Shown here: one piece after another, positions 1-8,517 of the stretch | Numbering within the stretch: position 1 is the first letter of the stretch | Layout of the letters: the number at the start of each line of letters is the position of its first letter | Assembly (NCBI RefSeq): GCF_000725625.1 | Contig: NZ_JOHS01000010.1 | Coordinates: 124,001-188,000, forward strand | From: Streptomyces sp. NRRL F-6676 | Lineage (GTDB): Bacteria > Actinomycetota > Actinomycetes > Streptomycetales > Streptomycetaceae | DNA: 64,000 nucleotides | Direction of reading: 5' to 3' | Made by a program: the position numbers and the translations under genes | The notes under the pieces: generated by a model | Database searches by the model: none | What the model was told of the DNA's origin: nothing | The model's input: the letters and a program-made list of their open reading frames with translations, nothing else

Positions 1-62
1 GGAGCCCCTGGGGATGGGAAGGGTAAGGGCGGCGGGGGCGAGGCACCGTACACAATGGGGGC

Positions 63-857
63 ATGCCGATACCCGGGACGCCCCCCAGCCGCGCCGACCT
101 CGTCGATCACCTCGTCCGCACCCGCATCGCGGGCGACGTCGCCACCCCCCGCGAGAACAACCTCTCCCACTACCGCAAGCTGGCCAACGGCGACCGCAAC
201 TTCTGGCTCGGCCTGGAGCTCGGCGACCGCTGGACCGACGAGCAGGACGTCCTCGCGGTCATGGCGGAACGCGTCGGCGTCAACGACGACCCCGAGTACC
301 GCTACGGCCAGGACACCATCGACCCCGACCTCACCGTCGACGCCCTCGACCGCATGGCCGCCCGCCTCCGCAAGGCCGCCGACGGCCGTCAGCGCGTCCT
401 GTTCGCCACCGGCCACCCCGGCGGCCTCCTGGACGTCCACCGCGCCACCGCCGCCGCCCTGCGCGCCGCCGGCTGCGACATCGTCGTGATCCCGGAGGGC
501 CTCCAGACCGACGAGGGCTACGTCTGGCAGCTCGCCGACGTCGCCGTCCTGGAACACGGCGCCAGCCTCTGGCACACCCACTCGGGTGAACCCATGCGGG
601 CGATCCTCCAGGGCCTGGAGCGCGACGGCGACCCGGCACCCGACCTCGTCGTCGCCGACCACGGCTGGGCCGGCCGCGCCGCCCAGGACGGCGTCGACGC
701 GATCGGCTACGCCGACTGCAACGACCCCGCCCTCTTCCTCGCCGAGTCCGAGGGCACGCTCCAGGTGGCCGTCCCCCTCGACGACCACGTCACGAGCCCC
801 CGCCACTACGACCCGATGACGGCCTACCTCCTGGACCAGGCGGGACTGCTCGGCTGA
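63..857 (+). CDS. Phosphatase-like hypothetical protein, conserved in Streptomyces
   Basis: A 264-residue soluble protein with no signal peptide or membrane segment. The middle has an alternating strand/helix pattern with VLFATGHPGGLLDVH near residues 110-125, VIPEGLQTDEGYVW near 140-155 and LVVADHGWAG near 195-205. The clustered His, Asp and Gly residues suggest a metal or phosphate site. I recall close relatives being annotated simply as phosphatase in Streptomyces, but I cannot place it in a characterised family. It converges on the downstream cation transporter, sharing a hairpin terminator at 866-910. No substrate can be inferred from the neighbours. The real-gene call is strong; the function is weak. 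Confidence 0.75.
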   Translation: MPIPGTPPSRADLVDHLVRTRIAGDVATPRENNLSHYRKLANGDRNFWLGLELGDRWTDEQDVLAVMAERVGVNDDPEYRYGQDTIDPDLTVDALDRMAARLRKAADGRQRVLFATGHPGGLLDVHRATAAALRAAGCDIVVIPEGLQTDEGYVWQLADVAVLEHGASLWHTHSGEPMRAILQGLERDGDPAPDLVVADHGWAGRAAQDGVDAIGYADCNDPALFLAESEGTLQVAVPLDDHVTSPRHYDPMTAYLLDQAGLLG

Positions 858-865
858 CGGTGGCG

Positions 866-910
866 GGAGGGGCTGAACCCCGTCCTCACGGCCACGGGTT
901 CAGCCCCTCC
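866..910. terminator. Bidirectional hairpin terminator between convergent genes
   Basis: Arms 866-880 (GGAGGGGCTGAACCC) and 896-910 are perfectly complementary over 15 bp, with a 15-nt loop. It starts 9 bp after the phosphatase-like stop. The right arm lies inside the last codons of the cation transporter, whose stop codon is in the loop. No U-tract is present, as is usual in streptomycetes. Confidence 0.75.
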
Positions 911-1887
911 GCCCGCCGCTGGGCGAACCCCGGCGTCGGGTCCAGGTACACCCGGCTCACGGAGGGGACCGCCGCCCGCAGCCGCTGCTCCGCCTGCTCG
1001 CACGCCCATTCGATCTGGGCCGCCGTCGACACGTCCCGGAAGTCGACCTTCGCCGCCACCAGCGCCTCCTTCGGCCCCTGCACCAGCGTCGTCAGCTCCA
1101 GTACGGCCTCGATGTGCTCCACCGCCACCAGCTCCGCCCGGATCCGCTCCCGCACGGACCGCGGCAGCGGACGCCCGATCAGCAGTTCGGCGTTGGACCG
1201 GCCGAGCACCCAGGCGACGTACAGCAGCAGCGCGCCGATGCACAGCGAGGCGACGCCGTCCCACACCCCGGAGCCGGTGAGCTGCCCGCCCAGCAGGCCG
1301 CCCGCCGCGAGCAGCAGGCCGATCAGGGCCGCCGAGTCCTCCATGACCACCGCCTTGACCGCGGTGTCGCTGGTGCGCCGCAGATAGCGCCCGAAGGGGA
1401 CCCTCAGCCTGGCCGCCTCCCCGCGCGCCTGGCGCACCGCCGTGCGCAGCGAGAAGCCCTCCAGGACGAAGGCGACGGCGAGCACGATGTACGAGGCCAG
1501 CGGGTCGCCCAGTTCCTCGCCCGACGTCAGGGTGTGGATGCCGTCGTACAGGGAGAAGACCGCGCCGCCGACGAACGTGGCGACGGCGGCGAGCAGGGCC
1601 CAGATGTAGCGCTCGGGGCCGTAGCCGAGCGGATGTTCCTCGTCGGCGGGTTTCGCGCTGCGTTTGAGCGCGGTGAGCAGCAGTACCTCGGTGACGGTGT
1701 CGGCGACCGAGTGCGCGGCCTCCGACAGCATCGCGCTGGAGCCGCTGATCAGCCCCGCGACGGCCTTGGCCACCGCGATGCCGAGATTGGCGAGGGCGGC
1801 GACGACCACCGTGAAGGTGCTCTCGCCGCCGCCGTCCTGTTGGCCGGTGTCCTCAGCCGGTTCCGGTTCCGTGTCCGTGTGCGCCAT
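886..1887 (-). CDS. Cation diffusion facilitator (CDF) family transporter
   Basis: A 333-residue membrane protein of the CDF family, which exports divalent metal (Zn, Fe, Co or Mn) by proton antiport. After an acidic N-terminus rich in Glu and Asp, about six membrane segments follow. The second carries HSVADTVTE, matching the family's HxxxD metal-site helix, and a C-terminal cytoplasmic domain follows (VRERIRAELVAVEHIEAV...). I chose ATG 1887 because the upstream in-frame extension is the antisense of tesB and does not resemble a CDF. The start lies 5 bp from the tesB stop on the same strand, so the two are probably cotranscribed. Metal specificity is not readable. Confidence 0.85.
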   Translation of the reverse strand: MAHTDTEPEPAEDTGQQDGGGESTFTVVVAALANLGIAVAKAVAGLISGSSAMLSEAAHSVADTVTEVLLLTALKRSAKPADEEHPLGYGPERYIWALLAAVATFVGGAVFSLYDGIHTLTSGEELGDPLASYIVLAVAFVLEGFSLRTAVRQARGEAARLRVPFGRYLRRTSDTAVKAVVMEDSAALIGLLLAAGGLLGGQLTGSGVWDGVASLCIGALLLYVAWVLGRSNAELLIGRPLPRSVRERIRAELVAVEHIEAVLELTTLVQGPKEALVAAKVDFRDVSTAAQIEWACEQAEQRLRAAVPSVSRVYLDPTPGFAQRRAEGLNPWP

Positions 1888-1892
1888 GCATG

Positions 1893-2774
1893 TCAGTGTT
1901 CCCGCGGAACGCGGACCACGCCTTCCTGGATCACCGATATCGCCAGACTGCCGTCCTGGGTGTGGATGCGGGCCTGGCCGAGACCGCGGCCCCCGGAGGC
2001 CGACGGCGACTCCTGGTCGTACAGCAGCCACTCGTCGGCGCGGAACGGCCGGTGGAACCACATCGCGTGGTCGAGCGAGGCGCCGACGACGTCCCCGACG
2101 GCCCAGCCGCCCCGGCCGTGCGCGAGCAGCACGGAGTCGAGGAGGGTCATGTCGGAGACGTAGGTGGCGAGGACGACGTGCAGCAGGGGCGTGTCGATCG
2201 CGCCCTCCAGCTTGCCGTTGGTGCGGAACCACACCTGGGAGTGCGGCTCGCGCGGCTCGCCGAAGCGGCCGTACGGCGGCTCGTCGACGTAGCGCAGGTC
2301 GACCGCCTCGCGGACCTCCAGGAACCGCTCCACCACCGCCGGGTGCAGATGCTCGTACGAACGCAGCCGCTCCGCGGAGGTGGGCAGGGTCGCCGGGTCC
2401 GGGGCGGACGGCATCGGGGCCTGGTGGTCCAGCCCCTCCTCGTACACCTGGAAGGAGGCGGAGAGATGGAAGATCGGCTGTCCGTGCTGGACGGCGACCA
2501 CACGGCGGGTGGTGAAGGAGCGGCCGTCGCGGATGCGGTCGACGGAGTAGACGATCGGCGCGCCCGGGTCGCCCGGCCGCAGGAAGTACGCGTGCAGGGA
2601 GTGCGCGTGCCGGTCCTCGGGGACCGTGCGGCCGGCCGCGACGAGCGCCTGCGCGGCCACCTGCCCGCCGAAGACCCGGGGGACGACGGCGGGCCGGGAG
2701 TGGCCGCGGAAGATGTCCCGCTCGATCTGCTCCAGGTCGAGCAGATCGAGCAGTGACTGAAGTGCCTGACTCAT
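1893..2774 (-). CDS. tesB: Acyl-CoA thioesterase II (TesB family)
   Basis: A 293-residue double hot-dog thioesterase that hydrolyses medium- and long-chain acyl-CoA to free acid and CoA. Family hallmarks visible are RVFGGQVAAQALVAAGRTV near residue 35, SLHAYFLRPGDP near 60, RSFTTRRVVAVQHG near 90, and, in the second repeat, SLDHAMWFHRPFRADEWLLYDQESPSASGGRGLGQARI near 235-275. Length matches the family (about 285-290). It lies 88 bp downstream of the acyl-CoA dehydrogenase on the same strand, so a fatty-acid or branched-acyl catabolic unit is likely, probably under the inverted repeat at 4054-4075. Confidence 0.92.
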   Translation of the reverse strand: MSQALQSLLDLLDLEQIERDIFRGHSRPAVVPRVFGGQVAAQALVAAGRTVPEDRHAHSLHAYFLRPGDPGAPIVYSVDRIRDGRSFTTRRVVAVQHGQPIFHLSASFQVYEEGLDHQAPMPSAPDPATLPTSAERLRSYEHLHPAVVERFLEVREAVDLRYVDEPPYGRFGEPREPHSQVWFRTNGKLEGAIDTPLLHVVLATYVSDMTLLDSVLLAHGRGGWAVGDVVGASLDHAMWFHRPFRADEWLLYDQESPSASGGRGLGQARIHTQDGSLAISVIQEGVVRVPREH

Positions 2775-2862
2775 ATGTCAGTTCTATCCTGCGTGTTCTC
2801 CGTGCGCGGTGCCGGGCCGGGGCCGTGGCCGGGACGGCGGTCGGGACCGGTGCCGGGGCCGG

Positions 2863-4020
2863 TCACAGCCCCATGTTCTTCGCGATGATCGACTTCATGA
2901 TCTCGCTGGTGCCGCCGTAGATGCGGTTGACCCGGTTGTCGGCGTACAGACGGGCGATGGGGTACTCGTTCATGTAGCCGTAGCCGCCGTGGAGCTGGAG
3001 GCAGCGGTCGATGACGCGGTGGGCGACCTCGGTGCAGAACAGCTTGGCGGAGGCGGCCTCGGCGGCCGTCAGCTCTCCGGCGTCCAGGGCCTCCAGGGCG
3101 CGGTCGGCGACCGCCTCGGCGGCGTCCACCTCGGCCTGGCAGGCGGCCAGCTCGAACTTGGTGTTCTGGAAGCTGGCGACCGTCTTGCCGAAGACCGTGC
3201 GGTCCTGCACGTAACTCTTGGCGAATCGGACGGCGGCCTTGGCCTGCGCGTACGCGCCGAAGGCGATGCCCCAGCGCTCGGAGGGCAGGTTGGCGCCGAG
3301 GTAGTGGAAGCCCTTGTTCTCCTCGCCGAGCAGGTCCTCGGCCGGGACCTTGACGTCGACGAACGCGAGTTCGGCGGTGTCGGAGGTCTTCAGGCCCAGC
3401 TTGTCCAGCTTGCGGCCGACCGAGTAGCCCTCGGACGTGGTGTCCACGGCGAAGAGGGAGATGCCGAAGCGGCGGTCCTCGGCGGTGGGCGGGGCGGTGC
3501 GGGCGCAGACGATGACGCGGTCGGCGTGGACGCCGCCGGTGATGAAGGTCTTGGCGCCGTTGAGGACGTAGTGCGTGCCGTCCTCGCTGAGCTTGGCCGT
3601 GGTCTTCATGCCGGCGAGGTCGGAGCCGGTGCCCGGCTCGGTCATCGCGATCGCCCACATCTCCTCGGCGGAGACGAACTTCGGCAGGTAGCGCTTCTTC
3701 TGCTCGTCGGTGGCGAGCATCTTGATGTAGGGGAGCGCGAGCAGGACGTGCACGCCGGAGCCGCCGAAGGTCACGCCCGCGCGGGCGGTCTCCTCGTACT
3801 GGATCGCCTCGAACTTGTGGCTCTCCAGGCCGGCGCCGCCGAACTCCTCGGGCACGTTGATGCCGAAGAGGCCCAGCTCGGCGAGCTTGTAGTAGAACTC
3901 GCGGGGCACGATGCCCTGCGTGAACCACTCGTCGTACGCCGGTACGACCTCGGCCTCGATGAAGGCGCGGAGGGTCTCCCGGAACGCCTCGTGATCCTCG
4001 TTGAACACCGTACGGCGCAC
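2863..4020 (-). CDS. Acyl-CoA dehydrogenase
   Basis: A 385-residue FAD flavoprotein that performs alpha,beta-dehydrogenation of acyl-CoA and passes electrons to ETF. Typical blocks are seen in order: an N-terminal helical domain, AMTEPGTGSDLAGMKT (FAD/substrate loop, about residues 130-145), LNGAKTFITGG, RTVFGKTVASFQNTKF, CLQLHGGYGYMNEYPIARLYAD, and YGGTSEIMKSIIAKNMGL, which includes the Glu that acts as catalytic base in most members. Full length. It heads a likely operon with tesB. A 22-bp interrupted palindrome lies 34 bp upstream of the start and suggests TetR-type repression. The chain-length class cannot be decided. Confidence 0.93.
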   Translation of the reverse strand: MRRTVFNEDHEAFRETLRAFIEAEVVPAYDEWFTQGIVPREFYYKLAELGLFGINVPEEFGGAGLESHKFEAIQYEETARAGVTFGGSGVHVLLALPYIKMLATDEQKKRYLPKFVSAEEMWAIAMTEPGTGSDLAGMKTTAKLSEDGTHYVLNGAKTFITGGVHADRVIVCARTAPPTAEDRRFGISLFAVDTTSEGYSVGRKLDKLGLKTSDTAELAFVDVKVPAEDLLGEENKGFHYLGANLPSERWGIAFGAYAQAKAAVRFAKSYVQDRTVFGKTVASFQNTKFELAACQAEVDAAEAVADRALEALDAGELTAAEAASAKLFCTEVAHRVIDRCLQLHGGYGYMNEYPIARLYADNRVNRIYGGTSEIMKSIIAKNMGL

Positions 4021-4053
4021 TGCCGCCTCCCTCGAACGTCATCTGCGCGAGCT

Positions 4054-4075
4054 TGTCTAAGCGCTTGCTCAGACA
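4054..4075. promoter_or_regulatory. Operator-like inverted repeat upstream of acyl-CoA dehydrogenase
   Basis: The outer arms TGTCT and AGACA and the inner AGC and GCT blocks are symmetric: 16 of 22 positions match the reverse complement. The AAGCGCTTGCTC core resembles operators of TetR-family repressors of acyl-CoA metabolism. It lies 34-55 bp before the dehydrogenase start, where it would cover a promoter. The regulator gene is not in this neighbourhood. Confidence 0.6.
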
Positions 4076-4283
4076 CCAAGGTACCGACGGGTAGGGACCG
4101 GCGTCCAGGGCGGGCGGGAAGTGCGGCCGTAACGCTCGTCACGCGGGGGCCGCGCGTCCGGGGCTCCGGTTAGGGTCGTGTCCGCGCACGCCACCGTGTG
4201 CGCCCCCCGGCCGGCGGCCGTCCCGGTACCCCGGACACCGCCCGTCCGGGCAGCTCACCGCACGCAGAAAGAGGCAGCACCCC

Positions 4284-5264
4284 ATGAGCAGCGAGACGCC
4301 CCGCGGCCCCGTCGACTCCTCCCGCGTCCCCCGGTACGCGGGCCCGGCGACCTTCGCCCGGCTGCCCCGGCTCGACGAGGTCGGCGGACGTGCCGACGTC
4401 GCCGTTGTGGGCGTGCCGTTCGACTCCGGCGTCTCCTACCGGCCCGGCGCCCGCTTCGGCGGCAACGCGATCCGCGAGGCGTCCCGGCTGCTGCGCCCCT
4501 ACAACCCGGCGCAGGACGCCTCCCCGTTCGCCCTCGCGCAGGTCGCGGACGCCGGCGACATCGCGGTGAACCCGTTCCACATCGAGGAGGCCGTCGAGAC
4601 GATCGAGGCGGCCGCCGACGAGCTGCTCGGCACCGGCGCCCGCCTGATGACCCTCGGCGGCGACCACACCATCGCGCTCCCGCTGCTGCGCTCGGTGGCG
4701 AAGAGGCACGGGCCGGTCGCGCTGCTCCACTTCGACGCCCACCTGGACACGTGGGACACGTACTTCGGCGCCGCGTACACCCACGGCACCCCGTTCCGGC
4801 GGGCCGTCGAGGAGGGCATCCTCGACACCTCCGCCCTCTCCCATGTCGGCACGCGCGGCCCGCTCTACGGCAAGCAGGACCTCACCGACGACGAGAAGAT
4901 GGGCTTCGGCATCGTCACCTCGGCGGACGTCTACCGGCGCGGCGCGGACGAGGTCGCCGACCAGCTCAGGCAGCGCATCGGCGACCGTCCCCTCTACGTC
5001 TCCATCGACATCGACTGCCTCGACCCCGCCCACGCCCCGGGCACCGGCACCCCGGAGGCGGGCGGCATGACCTCCCGCGAACTCCTGGAGATCCTGCGCG
5101 GCCTGGCCCCCTGCAACCTGGTCTCCGCGGACGTCGTCGAGGTCGCCCCCGCGTACGACCACGCCGAGATCACGTCGGTCGCCGCGTCCCACACGGCGTA
5201 CGAGCTGACGACGCTGATGACGCGGGGGATCGCGGGGGAGCGGGGCGACTCCGACGGGCGGTGA
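4284..5264 (+). CDS. speB: Agmatinase / ureohydrolase family protein
   Basis: A 326-residue arginase-superfamily enzyme with a binuclear Mn site. It would hydrolyse agmatine or a related guanidino compound to an amine and urea. Metal motifs are complete: GGDHT near residue 125, DAHLDTWD with Asp151, and SIDIDCLDP with Asp242 and Asp244, followed by [17 protein letters not shown]. Length and blocks fit agmatinase or guanidinobutyrase rather than arginase. A ribosome site (AAAGAGG) precedes ATG 4284. The gene diverges from the acyl-CoA dehydrogenase and no other polyamine gene is near, so guanidinobutyrate or another guanidine is an open alternative substrate. Confidence 0.88.
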   Translation: MSSETPRGPVDSSRVPRYAGPATFARLPRLDEVGGRADVAVVGVPFDSGVSYRPGARFGGNAIREASRLLRPYNPAQDASPFALAQVADAGDIAVNPFHIEEAVETIEAAADELLGTGARLMTLGGDHTIALPLLRSVAKRHGPVALLHFDAHLDTWDTYFGAAYTHGTPFRRAVEEGILDTSALSHVGTRGPLYGKQDLTDDEKMGFGIVTSADVYRRGADEVADQLRQRIGDRPLYVSIDIDCLDPAHAPGTGTPEAGGMTSRELLEILRGLAPCNLVSADVVEVAPAYDHAEITSVAASHTAYELTTLMTRGIAGERGDSDGR

Positions 5265-5324
5265 CGCCTCGGCCCCGGTCACTCGGAGGAGTCGGGGCAG
5301 GGCGTGCGGCCGCCGTGCCGGCGC

Positions 5325-6182
5325 CTACCAGATCGACTCGACCCACTCCGGGTGGTCGATGAACGGGTTGCGGTTGTGCTGGTAGGTGTCGTAGATGACG
5401 TCGTTGCGCTTCTCCTCGAAGGCGCTGGGCGGGTCCTGCTCGTTCCACGCCTTGAGGACCGAGAGCTTGCCGATGTACGGGGCGCTGCCGTTGTCGATCT
5501 TCTCGTCGGGCTCCAGGTCGGCGAAGCCGTCGTCGCCCTCGTAGCGCACGGCCATGTAGAGGATCATGCGGGCGACGTCGCCCTTGTCCGTGTCGCGCGG
5601 CTCGAAGGAGTCGGAGTCCACGCGGCTGCCGCCGCCGTTGGTGACCGTGCTGCCGCCGTTGTCGAAGTCCAGGTTGCCGCGGACGCCGTTGACCTGGACG
5701 TCGGCGGGGCGCAGGTGGTGAAGGTCGGTGCCGGGGCCGGTCGCGGTGCCGAAGTCGCCGTGGGACTTGGCCCAGGTGTGCTCGCGGTTCCAGTCGCCGA
5801 CGTCCCCGCCGTTGAGGGACTTGCTGCGCGAGACACCGCTGTACAGCAGGATCACGTTGTTGCTGTTGTTCGGGTCCTGGTCGGTGACCTTCAGCGCGTT
5901 CCAGACCGCGGAGTACGAGATCTTGGTCTGGCTGCTGATGATCGTGTGGAGGGCCGACTTCAGGCTGCTGCCGGTCTTGCCGACGGCGTTCTTGTAGTAC
6001 GTCGAGTCGTACGGGCTCGTGGTGGCTGCCGTGGCCGTCGCGGTCGTCGTCGCGGTGACCGCGGTGGGGGAGGCCGGTGTCGCGGAGGCCGGGGCCGCGG
6101 TCAGGGCGGGGGCGGTGAGGCCGGCCAGAACGGTGGCCGTGGCCCAGGCCACCGCCTTGCGGTGGATGCGTGCTGCCGTCAT
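5325..6182 (-). CDS. Secreted endonuclease I family nuclease
   Basis: A 285-residue exported protein. An N-terminal signal peptide (residues 1 to about 35, ending ...APASA) is followed by an Ala/Thr-rich linker and an endonuclease I (NucM-type) domain with a beta-beta-alpha metal fold. Visible motifs are WNREHTWAKSHGDFG near residue 135, DLHHLRPADVQVNGVRGNLDFDN near 155-175, and FEPRDTDKGDVARMILYMAVRY. The His and Asn residues of these blocks form the Mg-binding catalytic centre in the family. It probably degrades extracellular DNA non-specifically, for nutrient or phosphate scavenging. It is transcribed alone, convergent with agmatinase. Confidence 0.88.
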   Translation of the reverse strand: MTAARIHRKAVAWATATVLAGLTAPALTAAPASATPASPTAVTATTTATATAATTSPYDSTYYKNAVGKTGSSLKSALHTIISSQTKISYSAVWNALKVTDQDPNNSNNVILLYSGVSRSKSLNGGDVGDWNREHTWAKSHGDFGTATGPGTDLHHLRPADVQVNGVRGNLDFDNGGSTVTNGGGSRVDSDSFEPRDTDKGDVARMILYMAVRYEGDDGFADLEPDEKIDNGSAPYIGKLSVLKAWNEQDPPSAFEEKRNDVIYDTYQHNRNPFIDHPEWVESIW

Positions 6183-6319
6183 GTGGGGGGTCCCCTTCTA
6201 CGCGGGTTGAACGGGGGCGGCAGACGGGAGCGTGACATGAACATGTGAACGTGTAAAGGGTGCGCGGGAGCCGGCGGGCGAAGCGTCGGCATCGGCGCGG
6301 TGGCGCGGCTGACGGCGCC

Positions 6320-7666
6320 TCAGGCGCGGTCCCGCGAGCTACTGGTGGCCGCCCCGGCGTCGTACGTCCAGAACGGCCGTACGAGCAGGGCGCCGCCCAG
6401 GACGAGCACCATGCACACCACGGCCGCGCCGGACCAGGCGACCGTGAGGGAGGCCGCGGCGGCCGTCGTACCGGCGCGCAGGTCGCCCAGCCGGGGGCCG
6501 CCCGCCACCACCACGGTGAACACGCCCTGGAGCCGGCCCCGCAGCCGGTCGGGCGCGTACGTTTGCAGCATCGTCTGCCGGTAGACGGCGCTGACCAGGT
6601 CCGCGGCCCCGGCCAGCGCGAGCAGCGCGACCGCCGTCCACAGGCTGCGCGTGAACCCGGCGGCGGCGACGGCCGCCGCCCAGACGACGACCGCGAGGGT
6701 GAGCGCCACGCCCTGGCGCCGCACCCGGCCGATCCACCCGCTGAACAGCCCTGCCGCGAGCGAGCCGAGGGCGATCGCCGCGTACAGCGGGCCCACGCCG
6801 CCGTGGAACCGCTCGGCGGCGGCCTGCGGGAACAGGGCCTCCGGGGTGGCCAGGACCATCGCCGCGATGTCCACGGCGAACGACATCAGCAGCACGGGGT
6901 TCCCGCCGAGGAACCGCAGCCCGTCGAGGACCGAACGCAGCCCGGGGCGCCCGGCGCCCGGCTCCGCGGGCGGGAGCGGGGGCAGGCGGAGGGCCGCGTA
7001 CAGCGCCGCCGTGAACAGCACGCCGTCGGCCCCGTAGGCGAGGGTGAAGCCGCCGGGCAGGGCGATCAGGAGGCCGGCCAGCAGCGGCCCGAGGACCTGC
7101 CCCAGGTTGCCGGCGGTGTAGAGCAGCGCGTTGGCGGCCGGGATCTGCCCGGCCGGCACCAGCAGCGGCACGATCGCCCCGCGCACCGACGACGACACCG
7201 CGAAGCCGCCGGACTGGACGGCGACCAGGGCGAGGATCAGCGCCGGGGAACGCACGTCCAGCACGCTCTGGAGCACCAGCGCGAGCGTCACGGCCCAGGT
7301 CAGGAAGCAGGAGCCCACGTAGAGCCGGCGCCGGTCGACCGCGTCGGCGACGGCGCCGCCGTACAGCCCGAACACGACGAGGGGCGCCAGCCCCACCAGT
7401 CCGCTCAGGCCGACGACCAGCGAGGACCCGGTCAGCGCGTAGAGCTGCACCGGGACGGCGACGGAGCTGAGCATGACGCCGACGAGGGCGGCGCCCTGCC
7501 CGAGGAAGGTGCGCCGGAAGGCCGGCACGGCGAGCGGCCGGGTGTCGGCGACGGCCCGCCGCAGCAGCCCGCCGGGACCGGTGCGGCCGGTGCGCGGGCT
7601 CGCCCCGGCGGGCCCCGGCTCGGGCTCGGGCGTCTGGGGCGTGGTCGTCGACGGGGTGCGGCTCAT
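6320..7666 (-). CDS. MFS transporter (multidrug-efflux type)
   Basis: A 448-residue major facilitator with about 12 predicted membrane helices after a Thr/Pro-rich cytoplasmic tail of about 45 residues. The motif GLYGGAVADAVDRRRLYVG matches the loop 2-3 signature of the family (GxxaDrxxrr), and the arrangement resembles the Bcr/enterobactin-exporter-like branch. I chose ATG 7666 because it has a GAGGGTGG ribosome site about 6 bp upstream and the peptide before it looks non-coding. It is divergent from an AraC-type regulator whose N-terminus begins about 55 bp away, so regulation by that protein is plausible. Substrate unknown. Confidence 0.85.
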   Translation of the reverse strand: MSRTPSTTTPQTPEPEPGPAGASPRTGRTGPGGLLRRAVADTRPLAVPAFRRTFLGQGAALVGVMLSSVAVPVQLYALTGSSLVVGLSGLVGLAPLVVFGLYGGAVADAVDRRRLYVGSCFLTWAVTLALVLQSVLDVRSPALILALVAVQSGGFAVSSSVRGAIVPLLVPAGQIPAANALLYTAGNLGQVLGPLLAGLLIALPGGFTLAYGADGVLFTAALYAALRLPPLPPAEPGAGRPGLRSVLDGLRFLGGNPVLLMSFAVDIAAMVLATPEALFPQAAAERFHGGVGPLYAAIALGSLAAGLFSGWIGRVRRQGVALTLAVVVWAAAVAAAGFTRSLWTAVALLALAGAADLVSAVYRQTMLQTYAPDRLRGRLQGVFTVVVAGGPRLGDLRAGTTAAAASLTVAWSGAAVVCMVLVLGGALLVRPFWTYDAGAATSSSRDRA

Positions 7667-7721
7667 GGCCACCACCCTCGTGGACGCGCCCCCGTACCGG
7701 CTTTCGATAAACTGTCCACTT

Positions 7722-8462
7722 GTGTCGCAGACCCGCCATGACCACCACCCGGGCGAGCACATCGCCCGGCACCGGCACGAGGACCACCAACTCGTCTACG
7801 TCAGCCGGGGAGTTCTGGCGGTGCGCACCGACCACGGAGCCTGGGTGGCCGGCGCCCGGCGCGCCGTCTGGGTCCCGGCCGGCACCTGGCACGAGCACCG
7901 CGTGCACGGCCACACGGAGGTGCACACCCTTCAGTTCCCCCTCGGCCGATCGCCCCTGCCCCCGGACACCCCGACCGTCATCGCCGTGCCCGCGCTGCTG
8001 CGCGAACTGCTCGTCGCGAGCACCGAGCCGGATCTGACGCCGGGGGAGCGGGACCGGCTGCGCGCGGTGATCGTCGACCGGCTGTGCCGCGCCGACGTCA
8101 CCCCGCTCCAGCTCCCTCGGGCCCGCGACCCCCGCCTCGCCGACGCCTGCCGGACCGTGCTCGCCGACCTCGCCGAGCCGCGCACCCTCGCCGGGCTCGC
8201 CCGCGAGGTCGGCCTCAGCGAACGGCACCTGAGCCGGCTGTTCCGCACGGAGTTCGGCACGACGTACCCGCAGTGGCGGACCACGGCCCGGCTCTTCCAC
8301 GCGATGATCGAACTCACCGACGGCGCCACGGTCACCGAGACGGCCCACCGCTGCGGCTGGTCCACCCCCAGCGCCTTCGTCCACACCTTCACCCGCACGC
8401 TGGGCCAGACCCCGGGGACGTACCGGGCGGCGGGCGCCCGCCCGCCGGAGACGGCACGATGA
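7722..8462 (+). CDS. AraC family transcriptional regulator
   Basis: About 246 residues. The N-terminal cupin sensor domain (HHPGEHIARHRHEDHQLVYVS, then VWVPAGTWHEHRVHGHTEVHTLQF) is followed by a C-terminal double helix-turn-helix (RTLAGLAREVGLSERHLSRLFRTEFG; VTETAHRCGWSTPSAFVHTFTRTLGQTPGTYR). The start is uncertain. GTG 7722 gives a clean cupin start but has no ribosome site, so the transcript could be leaderless. ATG 7665 would add 19 residues and its start codon would overlap that of the divergent MFS gene. It probably controls the MFS exporter and possibly the downstream reductase 55 bp away. Confidence 0.85.
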   Translation: MSQTRHDHHPGEHIARHRHEDHQLVYVSRGVLAVRTDHGAWVAGARRAVWVPAGTWHEHRVHGHTEVHTLQFPLGRSPLPPDTPTVIAVPALLRELLVASTEPDLTPGERDRLRAVIVDRLCRADVTPLQLPRARDPRLADACRTVLADLAEPRTLAGLAREVGLSERHLSRLFRTEFGTTYPQWRTTARLFHAMIELTDGATVTETAHRCGWSTPSAFVHTFTRTLGQTPGTYRAAGARPPETAR

Positions 8463-8517
8463 GTTCCGGGGCGCCGGACGGTCTCACGGTCGACCCGGAA
8501 TCCGAGGAGGACCTCCG

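Noticed and set aside
5304..6248. A long plus-strand open frame over the endonuclease I gene
   Set aside because: Repetitive Val/Ala/Gly translation without motifs; the minus-strand frame has signal peptide and catalytic blocks.
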